Source: Microbacterium sp. W4I20 (GTDB lineage Bacteria > Actinomycetota > Actinomycetes > Actinomycetales > Microbacteriaceae). Taken from it: DNA of 64,000 nucleotides. The DNA lies in NCBI RefSeq assembly GCF_030816505.1, contig NZ_JAUSYB010000001.1, forward strand, positions 2,852,001-2,916,000, written 5' to 3'. The position numbers were made by a program, and so were the translations under genes. Shown here one piece after another: positions 1 to 8,511 of this stretch. Numbering within the stretch: position 1 is the stretch's first letter; each line of letters opens with the position of its first letter. A model generated the notes under the pieces. The model saw only the letters and a list, made by a program, of their open reading frames with translations, did no database searches and was not told where the DNA came from.

Positions 1-668
1 CGCGCAAGCTCGCACGTCCCGAATCGACCACGATGGCGATGATCGGCGCGGGCAGCCAGGCGGAGTTCCAGGCGCTCGCGTTCCGCGGCGTGCTCGGCAT
101 CCGCACCCTGCGCATCTACGACGTCGACCCCGCGGCATCCGAGAAATTCGTCCGCAACCTCGGCGCGCGCGGCTTCGACATCACGGTGTGTGGTTCCGCA
201 TCCGAGGCGGCATCCGGTGCCGACATCGTCACGACCTGCACGGCTGACAAGGCGGTGGCCCAGGTGCTCACCGATGCCGACGTCACCCCCGGCATGCACA
301 TCAACACGATCGGCGGCGACTGCCCGGGCAAGACCGAGCTGGACCCGCGCATCCTCGACCGGGGTCCGGTTTTCGTGGAGTACACACCGCAGACGCGTGT
401 CGAGGGCGAGATCCAGAACGTCGCGGCGGACTTCCCGGTGACCGAGTTCTGGCAGGTGCTCGCCGGCCTCGCGCCCGGACGCACCTCGGCCGATCAGGTG
501 ACGATCTTCGACTCGGTCGGGTTCGCGATCGAGGACTTCTCGGCACTGCGGCACCTGCGCGCCGACCTCGCAGGCTCCGGCCTCGACACCGAGATCGACC
601 TCGTCGCCGCGCCCGAAGACCCGAAGGACCTCTTCGGCTTCGCGCACTCGCCCGTGCCCGCGCTCTGA
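1..668 (+). CDS. Ornithine cyclodeaminase / mu-crystallin family protein, 5'-truncated
   Basis: The open frame enters from the window edge (reading from base 3) and ends at TGA 666-668. The first ATG at 33 lies inside a conserved motif, so it is not the true start. The dinucleotide-binding motif IGAGSQAEFQ is intact, followed by Rossmann-fold sequence and the family-typical C-terminal motif DQVTIFDSVGFAIED. About 220 residues are present; family members have about 310-340, so the N-terminal substrate-binding part is missing. Family members use NAD(P) to deaminate ornithine or oxidise/reduce imino and amino acids; the substrate here is unknown. It is followed 40 bp later by amidohydrolase genes on the same strand, which suggests a catabolic operon. 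Confidence 0.88.
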   Translation, partial: RKLARPESTTMAMIGAGSQAEFQALAFRGVLGIRTLRIYDVDPAASEKFVRNLGARGFDITVCGSASEAASGADIVTTCTADKAVAQVLTDADVTPGMHINTIGGDCPGKTELDPRILDRGPVFVEYTPQTRVEGEIQNVAADFPVTEFWQVLAGLAPGRTSADQVTIFDSVGFAIEDFSALRHLRADLAGSGLDTEIDLVAAPEDPKDLFGFAHSPVPAL

Positions 669-708
669 CACGCGCCCTTCTGCCGTCCATCCGATCGATC
701 GGAGCACC

Positions 709-2180
709 ATGACCGAGCCCGTCACCCTCGCCGGCGTCCGCCCGTACGACGGCGGCGAGCCCGTCGATCTCGTGCTGCGCGACGGGCTCATCGCGTCGAT
801 CACTCCGGCGGGTGCCGCCCCGCATGAGGGTGAGGTCGTCGACGCCGGTGGCCGCTGGGTGGGTCCGGGCCTCTGGGACGCGCACGTGCATTTCACGCAG
901 CACGTGAACCGCCGTCGCCGGCTCGACCTGACCGAGACCCGCAGCGCCGACGACGTGCTCGACATCGTGCGACGGGCGCGGGCGGCGGATGCGCCGCTGA
1001 CCAACGGGATGCTGATGGGCTACGGCTTCCGCGACGGCCTCTGGCCGGTACCGGCGACGCTCGATGCGCTCGATGCGGCGGTCTCCGACATGCCGGTCGT
1101 GCTGGTGAGCGGCGACCTGCACTGCGGCTGGATGAACCGCGCGGCGGCGCGCCGGTTCGGTCTCGCGCTCGACGAGACCGGACTCCTGCGGGAGGGCCCG
1201 TGGATCGAACTGCTGCACTCGTTCGACGAGGCCTCGTCGCTGCCGCTCGACGCCTACCGCGAGGCTGCCGACGCGGCATCCGCTCGGGGAGTCGTCGGGA
1301 TCGTCGAGTACGAGAAGACCGACAACGTCACGGAGTGGTCGGAGCGCACCGCGAGCGGGCTCACGAACCTCCGCGCCGACATCGCGGTGTGGCCCGATCT
1401 GCTGGAGGCGGTCATCGCCGACGGTCGCCGCACCGGCGACGTGGTCGACGAGCACGGGCTCATCACCTTCGGCCGCCTCAAGGTCGTCGTCGACGGCTCG
1501 CTGAACACGCGCGCACCGCGTGGTGCTGGGATCCGTATCCGGGCATGGACCCCGGTCACCCGCACGCGTGCGGGATGGAGAGCGTGCCGATCCCCGAACT
1601 GCGGCGACTGCTGGAGCGCGCCCGGGGCGCCGGGATCGAGGCCGCCGTGCACGCGATCGGCGACCGCGCGAACACCGAGGTGCTCGACACGTTCGAGGCG
1701 CTCGACATGAAGGGCGTGATCGAGCACGCCCAGCTCGTGCGCGACGACGATTTCGCCCGGTTCGCCGCTCTCGGGCTGATCGCCAGCGTGCAGCCCGAGC
1801 ACGCGATGGACGACCGCGACGTGGCCGACCGGCACTGGGCCGGGCGCACCGGTCGAGCCTTCGCGTTCGGCTCGCTGCACCGTTCCGGCACCGCGCTGCG
1901 CCTCGGGTCGGATGCACCGGTCGCCCCGCTCGACCCGTGGGTCTCGCTCAGCGCCGCGACCGCGCGCAGTCGCGGGGAGCGCGAGGCATGGCATCCGGAG
2001 CAGCGTCTGCCGTTGAATGTCGCGCTCGCGGCATCCGCTCGCACCACGGTGGAGGTCGGCCAGCCGGCCGATCTCGTGATCACCGAACGCGACCCCTACT
2101 CGAGCGATCGCGACGAACTGCGCGCGATGCCGGTCGCCGCGACCCTGCTGGGCGGCCGATTCACCTGGCGAACGATCTGA
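709..2180 (+). pseudogene. Amidohydrolase (YtcJ-like amidohydrolase-3 family), frameshifted
   Basis: The protein starts at ATG 709 behind a GGAG site (MTEPVTLAGVRPYDGGE) and shows the metal-binding motif WDAHVHFTQH near residue 63. Reading runs in one frame to DGSLNTR, then continues in another as TAWCWDPYPGMDPGHPHACG to TGA 2180. The tract CGCGCGC at 1508-1514 has one GC pair too many; removing it restores about 489 residues, the normal length. The C-terminal half has the expected AIGDRAN and LGSDAPV motifs. The family hydrolyses C-N bonds of amides, cyclic amides or carbamates using metal ions; substrate unknown. It lies 7 bp upstream of a second amidohydrolase. Either a two-base sequencing error or a genuinely broken gene. 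Confidence 0.85.
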
Positions 2181-2187
2181 GGAAGAC

Positions 2188-3768
2188 ATGACCACGACAA
2201 CCTTCACCAACGGCCGGGTGTTCACCGGCGAGTCCGAGACCGCGTTCGCCTCGGCGTTCCGGATCACCGACGGGCTCGTCGAGTGGGTCGGCGAGGCGGC
2301 CGACGTGACGGATGCGGACGCCGTCGACCTCGGCGGCCGCACCGTGCTGCCCGGCCTTCTCGACAGCCACACGCATCCCGCGCTCCTCGCGGGCACCGCG
2401 CTCGCCGCTGAGTGCTTCCCGCCCGCCGTGCTCTCGCCGGATGACCTGGTGGCCGTGCTGGAGCAGCATGCGGCCGGCGTCGCCGCGGACGCCTGGGTGC
2501 TCGGCCGCGGGTTCGATGACACGAAGTTCCCCGAGGGGCGGATGCCGACGGCGGCCGACCTCGATCGCGTGAGCACCGACCGGCCGGTGCTGGTGTGGCG
2601 CTGCGACGCCCACTCGGCGGTCTGCAACACGAAGGCTCTCGAGATCGCGGGCATCACTGCCGACACCCCCGACCCCGACGGCGCCCGCTTCGAGCGCGAC
2701 GCCGACGGGAAGCCGAACGGGGTGCTGACCGAGCTCGCCGCCGTCGACGCGGTAGTGTCGTTCGTCGCCGCTCCCACCCGTGAGGAGCAGCTCGCGGCGA
2801 TCGTGTCGATCGGCGAAGAGCTCGCCACCCGCGGCATCGTCGCGGTCTGCGACCTGTTCTCCACGCGGATCGATCAGCCGCTCGCGACCTTCCGCGCCGC
2901 GGTCGAGCGGGGGCTCCGCACGCAGGTGGCCCTATACCCCGCCTGGGACCCCGCCGCGCCGCTCGCCGACCTCGACGCCGGCGACCGCGAGGGGCAGATC
3001 CGGGTCGCGGGAGTCAAGGTCGTGCTCGACGGCGCCTACTCCAACCGCACCGCATGGGTGCACCAGGCGTACCCGGACTCGTGTGACCACGGTCTGCGCC
3101 TGGTGGACGACGCCGATGTGCTGGCCGCGGGCGACTGGGCGCGCCGCAACGGGGTGCAGCTCGCCGTGCACGCGATGGGTGACCGGGCGCTCGACCGGGT
3201 CGTCGAGCTCTTCGAAGACGCGGAGCCGTGGCTCGACGGCATCCCGTCAGTGCGCATCGAGCACGCCACGATCGTGAGCGATGCCTACCTCGCACGGCTC
3301 ACGTCGGCGCGCATGTCGTTCGGCATCGCCACGCACACCGTGTTCTTCTTCGCCGAGTACGACGGGTACGAGAAGGCGCTGCGCGTCGAGCAGGTGCCGG
3401 ATGCCTACCCGATCGCCCGGCTGTACGCGGGCCTCGGTCCACTCGCCCTCTCGTCGGACCGGCCGGCCACGGCGTGGAGCGGGGCGGACGATGTGATGCT
3501 CTCGGTCGAGGCTGCCGTGCGCCGCCGCACCTACAACGGCATCGAGTTCGGGGCCGAGGCCGCGATCACGGTCGCGCAGGCACTGCTGCTGTACACCTCG
3601 CGCGCCGCGACGCTCTCACCGCTGACCGGCGTCGGCACGCTCGCGCCGGGCTTCGACGGCAGCTTCGCCGTGCTCGACCGGGACGTGTTCACGGTGCCCG
3701 ATGACGAGATCGCCGCGGTGCGGGTCGCCGAGACCTGGGTTCGGGGCGAGCGGGTGTTCGTGCGGTGA
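2188..3768 (+). CDS. Amidohydrolase, YtcJ-like amidohydrolase-3 family
   Basis: Full-length 526-residue protein; ATG 2188 follows a GAGGAAG ribosome-binding site. The metal-binding motif LDSHTHPA lies near residue 62, and the later motifs AVHAMGDRALD (near residue 330) and ALSSDRPAT (near residue 425) fit the amidohydrolase-3/YtcJ family. Such proteins are cytosolic metal-dependent hydrolases acting on amides, hydantoin-like rings or N-acyl compounds; the substrate cannot be read from sequence. It is the paralogue and neighbour of the frameshifted amidohydrolase upstream and probably shares its transcript. No terminator hairpin was seen before the toxin-antitoxin pair that follows. Confidence 0.88.
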   Translation: MTTTTFTNGRVFTGESETAFASAFRITDGLVEWVGEAADVTDADAVDLGGRTVLPGLLDSHTHPALLAGTALAAECFPPAVLSPDDLVAVLEQHAAGVAADAWVLGRGFDDTKFPEGRMPTAADLDRVSTDRPVLVWRCDAHSAVCNTKALEIAGITADTPDPDGARFERDADGKPNGVLTELAAVDAVVSFVAAPTREEQLAAIVSIGEELATRGIVAVCDLFSTRIDQPLATFRAAVERGLRTQVALYPAWDPAAPLADLDAGDREGQIRVAGVKVVLDGAYSNRTAWVHQAYPDSCDHGLRLVDDADVLAAGDWARRNGVQLAVHAMGDRALDRVVELFEDAEPWLDGIPSVRIEHATIVSDAYLARLTSARMSFGIATHTVFFFAEYDGYEKALRVEQVPDAYPIARLYAGLGPLALSSDRPATAWSGADDVMLSVEAAVRRRTYNGIEFGAEAAITVAQALLLYTSRAATLSPLTGVGTLAPGFDGSFAVLDRDVFTVPDDEIAAVRVAETWVRGERVFVR

Positions 3769-3794
3769 CGCCGTGATCTGAGGATAATCGGCTG

Positions 3795-3817
3795 TAACGT
3801 ACATATCCGGGTAGAAT
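3795..3817 (+). promoter_or_regulatory. Possible promoter/operator of the toxin-antitoxin pair
   Basis: TAGAAT at 3812-3817 resembles a -10 box and lies 6 bp before the antitoxin start, so the transcript may be nearly leaderless. Just upstream, TAACGTACATA contains GTACA close to the TGTACA core known for YefM-type operators. No convincing -35 box was seen. Antitoxins of this class usually repress their own operon. Confidence 0.3.
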
Positions 3818-3823
3818 GGCGTG

Positions 3824-4081
3824 ATGAGCCAGATCGCCATCACCGATGCTCGAGACCACCTGTCGGAGGTCGTCGACCGCTCCCGGTCCGAGACCGTCTT
3901 CCTGACGCGTCGCAATCGTCCGGTGGCGGCGATCGTCAATCCCGATGTCCTGCGTCAGCTCCTCGACGATGCGGAAGAACTCGACGACATCCGAGCGGTC
4001 GACGCGGCCTGGGAGGAGACGCGGCAGCTCGATGAGACGCCGATCCCGTGGGACGAGGTCAAGCGCGAGCTCGGCCTGTGA
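3824..4081 (+). CDS. Type II antitoxin, Phd/YefM family
   Basis: 85 residues from ATG 3824 (a GTG at 3821 is in frame but less likely). The N-terminal pattern MSQIAITDARDHLSEVVDRS, then VFLTRRNRPVAAIV, is the Phd/YefM DNA-binding fold; the acidic C-terminal tail (EELDDIRAVDAAWEETRQLD) would neutralise the toxin. Its stop codon overlaps the toxin start, the standard antitoxin-first arrangement giving translational coupling. Family role: binds and inactivates a RelE-fold mRNA interferase and represses the operon together with it. The pair stands alone between catabolic operons, as mobile stability modules often do. Confidence 0.9.
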   Translation: MSQIAITDARDHLSEVVDRSRSETVFLTRRNRPVAAIVNPDVLRQLLDDAEELDDIRAVDAAWEETRQLDETPIPWDEVKRELGL

Positions 4082-4332
4082 CCCACAGGGTCCAGCTGCT
4101 CCCGGTCGCCGCTCGCGAGATCCGTAAGCTCCCGCCGGAGGCCAAACGACGAGTCCAGGCCGTGATCGAACTCCTCGCCGAGGAGCCGCGCCCTCCGGCC
4201 GCGAAGAAGCTCACAGGGCGACCGGAGTGGCGCGTGCGCACAGGGGACTACCGCATTCTCTATCGCATCGAGGATGACGTGCTGACGGTCGTCGTCGTCG
4301 GGGCCGGTCATCGGCGCGAGATCTATCGCTGA
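4078..4332 (+). CDS. Type II toxin, RelE/ParE family
   Basis: 84 residues if translation starts at GTG 4078, which overlaps the antitoxin stop in GTGA; a longer frame exists upstream but would lie inside the antitoxin gene. The pattern LLPVAAREIRKLPPEAKRRV, GRPEWRVRTGDYRILYRI and the C-terminal VVVVGAGHRREIY match RelE-family ribosome-dependent mRNA interferases, with the basic and aromatic residues (R, Y, H, R, Y) typical of the active face. It would act in the cytosol by cleaving mRNA on the ribosome when free of the upstream antitoxin. Whether it is active was not judged. Confidence 0.9.
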   Translation: MTHRVQLLPVAAREIRKLPPEAKRRVQAVIELLAEEPRPPAAKKLTGRPEWRVRTGDYRILYRIEDDVLTVVVVGAGHRREIYR

Positions 4333-4459
4333 CCGCGCTGGGCATCGTCATGATGGGGCGATCGCTCATCGGACGCGTCGTCGGGTGTGCGCAGCATCCA
4401 TCGTCGGCGGATGCCGCGGGCAATAGCCTCGCAGCGATGAACACGCACCGGAGCCGCGC

Positions 4460-5600
4460 ATGACCGACGAGGGAGCGTTCCTGCCGCTCGCCGGCATCCG
4501 GGTGATCGACTTCACGCGCCTGCTCGCGGGCCCCTACGCGACGATGACGCTGGCCGAGCTGGGCGCCGACGTGATCAAGGTCGAGCAGCCGGGCATCGGC
4601 GATGAGACCCGGCACTGGGGTCCGCCGTTCGTGCACGGCGCGAGCGCCTACTTCCACGCGATCAACCGCGGCAAGCGCAGCATCGCGCTCGACCTGACGG
4701 ATGCCGCGGACGGCGAGGTCGCGCACCGGCTCGTCGAGTCGGCTGACGTGCTGGTCGAGAGCTTCCGGCCGGGCGTCGCCGAGCGCCTCGGAATCGGCCC
4801 GGACGCGATGCGCGGGCGGTTCCCGAAGCTGGTCTACGCGTCGATCAGCGGCTTCTCGCCGAACGGGCCGCTGGCTGCCGAGCCCGGTACGGCCGTCACC
4901 GTCGAGGCGGAGTCGGGGCTCATGCACGTGACCGGGTACGAGGGCGCCGACCCCGTGCGCTCCGGGGTGGCGATGGTCGATATCGCGACCGGCATGTCGA
5001 TGATCAACGGGGGTGCTCGCCGCGCTGCTCGAACGCACGCGCACCGGCGTCGGGCGGCGCCTGGAGTTCTCGCTGTTCGCCACGGCGCTGAGCTCGCTCG
5101 GCACGGTGATCGCGGCGACCTCGGCCGGGGGTCCACCGTCGAAGCCGTGGGGCAGTTCGCACCCGTCGATCGTGCCGTACCGGGCGTTCGCGGCGTCCGA
5201 CGGGAGCGTGGTGCTCGGGGCCACGAACGACGCGATGTTTGCGCGACTGGTGTCGGCGCTCGACCTCGGCGAACCGCTCGGCACCGACCGCTGGGCCGGC
5301 AATCAGGCACGCGTTGAAGACCGTGACGAGCTCGAGGCGGTGCTCGCCGCACGGGTGCGCAGCCTCGAGCTCGACGAGGTGGTCGCCCGCCTGAAGGCGG
5401 CGCGTGTGCTCGTGGCCCGGGTGCGCAGCCCCGAAGAGGCCGCGGCGGGTGAGCAGGCCGCGGCGCTGGGCCTCATCGAGCACGACGACGGGGTCTCGAT
5501 CGCGCGGTCGGCCCTCGGCACGAACGGCACCGCGCACCTGCCTCGCGCGCCGCAACTCGACGCCGACGGTGCCGCGCTCCGCGCCGAGGTCGGTGCATAA
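4460..5600 (+). pseudogene. CaiB/BaiF (family III) CoA transferase, frameshifted
   Basis: Begins at ATG 4460 with the class III CoA-transferase signature LAGIRVIDFTRLLAGPYATM and LGADVIKVEQPG. The frame breaks after ATGMSMING, where G5 at 5009-5013 has one G too many; with four Gs it continues as VLAALLERTRTGVGRR to TAA 5600, about 379 residues, normal for the family. These enzymes move CoA between acyl-CoA and a free acid in the cytosol. No acid substrate can be assigned. It is the last plus-strand gene before a convergent regulator, and its last 30 bp are duplicated downstream. Sequencing error is as likely as inactivation. Confidence 0.87.
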
Positions 5601-5766
5601 CTCCTCCGGAACGGTCGTTCTCGGGCTGGTTCCGGCCCGATCCGGGGTTCAGCCGCAAGTTCTGGAGGAGTTGTTCACGCGGACTCCGGCTGACCGGCGC
5701 CGAGCCTTCAGCCGCAGATTCGGTACCGGCACTGCGGCGCTGCGCGCCGAGGTCGGTGCATAACTC
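5570..5766 (+). repeat. Direct duplication of the CoA-transferase gene tail (163-bp period)
   Basis: The gene end and stop codon (GCGCCGAGGTCGGTGCATAA, 5581-5600) recur exactly at 5744-5763, and similarity extends 10 bp further upstream with two differences. Each copy is directly followed by a 74-bp inverted-repeat module starting at the AA of the stop codon. A decayed third fragment (TTCAGCCGCAGATTCGG) lies near 5708-5724. The arrangement suggests that a gene tail plus hairpin unit duplicated in tandem and then diverged. Confidence 0.75.
5599..5672. repeat. Structured intergenic module A (74 bp, 14-bp terminal stem)
   Basis: The terminal arms AACTCCTCCGGAAC (5599-5612) and GTTCTGGAGGAGTT (5659-5672) pair over 14 positions with one G-T wobble. 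The interior contains a second possible stem around CTGGTTCCGG and the string TTCAGCC. It begins inside the CoA-transferase stop codon and lies between convergent genes, so it may act as a terminator for either strand. It has the same length and arrangement as module B. Confidence 0.75.
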
Positions 5767-5835
5767 AGCAAGAACGGCTGCTCCGCGGCCGGTTCCGGCA
5801 GATCTGCGAATTCAGCCCGACGTTCTGGCTGAATT
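5762..5835. repeat. Structured intergenic module B (74 bp, 14-bp terminal stem)
   Basis: The arms AACTCAGCAAGAAC (5762-5775) and GTTCTGGCTGAATT (5822-5835) pair at 12 of 14 positions. Compared with module A, the stem bases changed on both sides (CTCC with GGAG became CAGC with GCTG), so pairing was kept while sequence changed. The interior has GGCTG able to pair with CAGCC and a GC-rich CCGGTTCCGG core. It ends 20 bp from the stop codon of the convergent regulator. Confidence 0.75.
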
Positions 5836-5855
5836 GTGAACGCGCCGCCGCGCGG

Positions 5856-7334
5856 CTACCCGGCCCCGAGCAGCCTCACCCGGCACGCGAGCTCGACCGC
5901 GAAGCGCACATCCGGGTCGTCGAGGTCGATGTCCAGCTGCTCGCGGATGCGCCGCATGCGGTAGCCGACGCCGTTCGGATGCAGCATCAGCTCCTTGCCC
6001 GCGTGCACGAGCGACCGTCCGTGGGCGAGGTACACGAGCAGCGTCCGCACGGCGTTCAGGGCGCGCTCCGGCCCGAGGTCGTCGAGCGGACGCAGCACGT
6101 CGTGCAGCAGGTCGCGGCTGATCGGCGAGGCGTACACGTCGAGCAGCACGCGGCGCAGCCCCGTGACGTCGGTGAGCTCGACTCCGCCCAGGCGTCCCGC
6201 GGCGATGGCGGATTCCGCGGCGATCCGGGCCTCGGCCGCCGACTGCCGCAGTCCGAGGGCCCCGAGCTTCGGCGTCCCCAGCCCCAGCGTGTACGCCCAC
6301 TCCGTGCCGGCGAGCTCGCGGGCCTGGTGCTGGATCAGCCGCGCGACCTCGCGCACCCGGCGCTGGTGGTCGCCGGCGCCGTGCTCCTCGGTGCACACCA
6401 GCATCAGGTCGTCCTGCAGAAACGCGGCGTGCCACATCTCCTCGCGGGACTCCACCAGCTGCAGCACGAACAGCTCGAGCGCGGGCTGCACGCTGCGTGG
6501 TGCCCGAGCCTCGGGATCCGCGGTGTGGGTCGGCGCCAGCCAGGCGACGACGTGCGACTGGGGCAGCGGCAGCCCGAGCCGCGCGGCCTGCCCCACGAAG
6601 CCCTCGACGCGCGACGACTCGGCGAGCACGAGCTCGACCAGCAGGTCGGCGCGCGACTGGGTGGGGGCGTAGCGGTCCCGGCTCTGCCGTTGCGCGACGC
6701 GCGACAGCAGCGAGGCGATCACGGGGACCGAGACGGTGGTGGCGCCGTCGGTGGATGCCGCGACCAGACGCCCCACGGGTACCTCGCCGATGCACACCGC
6801 GTCGGACGACGCCCACGTCACGGTCGGGTCCGCGATCATCGACAGCTCGATGCCGAGGGCTCCGCTGGCGGCGGCGAGAATGCTCTCCGGGGTGCTCTCG
6901 GCTGCCGCGGCGGCCTCGGTCGCCGCAGACACCGCGTGGGCACCGCGCATCATCGCCTCGGAGGCGCCGCCCGAGATCGCGCGGTCGATGGTCTTCGCCA
7001 GATCCGCGGCGCCGACCCCCGCGGCGGAGAACACCGGCACACCGCCGCGCGTGGCGAGCACGGTGGCCGTCTCGGCGAGGGCGAGGGCGGTCGTGAACAC
7101 GATGCCGGCGAGTCCGCGCGCGCTCGCCTGCCGCAGCGCGACGTCGATCCGATAGGGCGCCGGCTGCTCGTCGCCCGGGATGATGACGAGCGTGCCGGCG
7201 GGAACCGCGTCGAGGCGGTCGACCGCCGCCAGGTCGACCCGGGCCACGACGCGGGAATCGACCGGCCCTGCGACGTGCCGCAGTCCGAGCCGGCTCGCAT
7301 CGCCCTGCAGCTCTTCGAGCGTGTACTGTGCCAT
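5856..7334 (-). CDS. PucR-family transcriptional regulator
   Basis: 492 residues from ATG 7334 (MAQYTLEELQGDASRL). The first 140 residues form a PucR-type N-terminal domain related to purine-catabolism regulators; the C-terminal end (GRSLVHAGKELMLHPNGVGYRMRRI) is the PucR helix-turn-helix. A longer frame exists upstream but would run into the divergent gene. PucR proteins usually activate nitrogen or purine/allantoin catabolic genes on sensing a metabolite. It is divergent from the DUF917/hydantoinase/importer operon with only 73 bp between starts, so it very likely controls that operon from the shared promoter region. The bound ligand is not evident. Confidence 0.85.
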   Translation of the reverse strand: MAQYTLEELQGDASRLGLRHVAGPVDSRVVARVDLAAVDRLDAVPAGTLVIIPGDEQPAPYRIDVALRQASARGLAGIVFTTALALAETATVLATRGGVPVFSAAGVGAADLAKTIDRAISGGASEAMMRGAHAVSAATEAAAAAESTPESILAAASGALGIELSMIADPTVTWASSDAVCIGEVPVGRLVAASTDGATTVSVPVIASLLSRVAQRQSRDRYAPTQSRADLLVELVLAESSRVEGFVGQAARLGLPLPQSHVVAWLAPTHTADPEARAPRSVQPALELFVLQLVESREEMWHAAFLQDDLMLVCTEEHGAGDHQRRVREVARLIQHQARELAGTEWAYTLGLGTPKLGALGLRQSAAEARIAAESAIAAGRLGGVELTDVTGLRRVLLDVYASPISRDLLHDVLRPLDDLGPERALNAVRTLLVYLAHGRSLVHAGKELMLHPNGVGYRMRRIREQLDIDLDDPDVRFAVELACRVRLLGAG

Positions 7335-7407
7335 CCGCACAGTATGCCGGGAAACACTGGCCGCTGGGAACATTGTCGGCCGATCCGCCCGCCCGTAGCG
7401 TGAGCAC
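7335..7407. promoter_or_regulatory. Divergent promoter region, pucR-type gene / hydantoinase operon
   Basis: The 73 bp separating the two divergent starts must hold both promoters and the regulator binding site. It is locally AT-richer around GGGAAACACTGG and GGGAACATTG, which together form an imperfect direct repeat (GGGAAYA(C/T)TG) spaced about 18 bp. That repeat is a candidate operator. No clear -10/-35 pair could be assigned. Confidence 0.4.
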
Positions 7408-8511
7408 ATGGCACAGACATCTCCGATCGCGCGCACCGAGCGCATCACCGAGATCACGGTCGACGACGTCGCCGCACTCGGCATCGGCACCGCGATCTTC
7501 GGCACCGGCGGCGGCGGAGCCGTCTACACCAGCCAGATCATGGTCGAGAAGGCGCTCCGCGAGCACGGCCCGGTGCGGCTGGTCACCGTCGACGACCTCG
7601 GACCCGACGACGTGGTCATCCTCATGTCGGGTATCGGGGCGCCCACGGTGGGCATCGAGATGCTCTCGGCCACCGGCCAGATCCACGACCTGCTGGCCGA
7701 GGCGGAGCGCCTGCTCGGTCGCAAGGTCACCACGCTCATGGCGGCCGAGATCGGTGGCGGCAACGGCGTGCAGCCGATCGGTTGGGCCGCGCGCCTCGGA
7801 CTCCAGGTGCTCGACGCCGACGGCATGGGGCGGGCGTTCCCGGATGCCGCGATGGTGGCGATGAACGTCGCCGGGATCCCGTGCGAGTGGGCGGTGCAGA
7901 GCGACGTCGTCGGCAACATCTCGGTGATGAAGACCATCGACCTGCACTGGCTCGAGCGTCATGCCCGCGCGCTCACGGTCGCCAGCGGCTCGATCTGCAT
8001 CGGCGCGCACTACCCGATGACCGGCGACCAGGTGCGCGGCGCCGTGATCGAAGGCACGGTCAGTGCCTCGATCCGGGTCGGCCACGCCCTGATGTCGTCG
8101 TCCGACCCGGTGGCCGCCGTGGCCGACGAGCTCGACGCCCGCGTGCTGATGACCGGCAAGATCACCGACCTCGACCGCCGCACCGCCGGCGGCTTCGTGC
8201 GCGGCTCGGTCACGATCTCGGGCACCGGCACCGATCGCGGTCGCCTGCAGCGTCTCGAGCTGCAGAACGAGAACCTCCTGGTGCTCGAAGACGGCGACGT
8301 GCTGGTCAGCGTCCCCGACCTCATCACGATCATCGACGCCGAGACCGGTCACGCGATCACCACCGAGATGCTGCGCTTCGGCCAGCGGGTGTCGGTGCTG
8401 GCGTGGGCCTGTGATCCGATCTGGCGCACACCCCGCGGACTCGAGCTCGCCGGTCCCGCCGCCTTCGGCTACGACCTCCCGTACGTCCCCTTCGAAGGAG
8501 CAGCCCGATGA
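7408..8511 (+). CDS. DUF917 (S-methylthiohydantoin desulfurase-like) protein
   Basis: 367 residues. The N-terminal GTAIFGTGGGGAVYTSQIMV and MAAEIGGGNGVQPIGWAARLG are hallmarks of the DUF917/S-Me-THD family, which occurs next to hydantoinase/oxoprolinase subunits and acts on hydantoin-like rings. The remaining sequence (AMVAMNVAGIPCEWAVQSD, GHALMSSSDPV) also fits. Its stop overlaps the next start (ATGA), indicating co-translation with the hydantoinase subunit. The natural substrate is unknown; a cyclic imide or hydantoin is the likeliest inference, given the downstream amide-cleaving enzyme and peptide-type importer. Confidence 0.85.
   Translation: MAQTSPIARTERITEITVDDVAALGIGTAIFGTGGGGAVYTSQIMVEKALREHGPVRLVTVDDLGPDDVVILMSGIGAPTVGIEMLSATGQIHDLLAEAERLLGRKVTTLMAAEIGGGNGVQPIGWAARLGLQVLDADGMGRAFPDAAMVAMNVAGIPCEWAVQSDVVGNISVMKTIDLHWLERHARALTVASGSICIGAHYPMTGDQVRGAVIEGTVSASIRVGHALMSSSDPVAAVADELDARVLMTGKITDLDRRTAGGFVRGSVTISGTGTDRGRLQRLELQNENLLVLEDGDVLVSVPDLITIIDAETGHAITTEMLRFGQRVSVLAWACDPIWRTPRGLELAGPAAFGYDLPYVPFEGAAR

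Noticed and set aside
1508..1514. Programmed ribosomal frameshift in the amidohydrolase
   Set aside because: No slippery heptamer or downstream pseudoknot is evident, and three unrelated genes in the window show the same kind of small insertion.
301..1917. Long minus-strand open frame opposite the first amidohydrolase
   Set aside because: Arg/Pro/Ala-rich translation without any family motif; it mirrors the GC-rich third positions of the real plus-strand gene.
5404..5763. Plus-strand open frame across the duplicated gene tail
   Set aside because: It ends with the same residues as the CoA transferase only because the gene tail is duplicated; the rest is out-of-frame coding and hairpin DNA.
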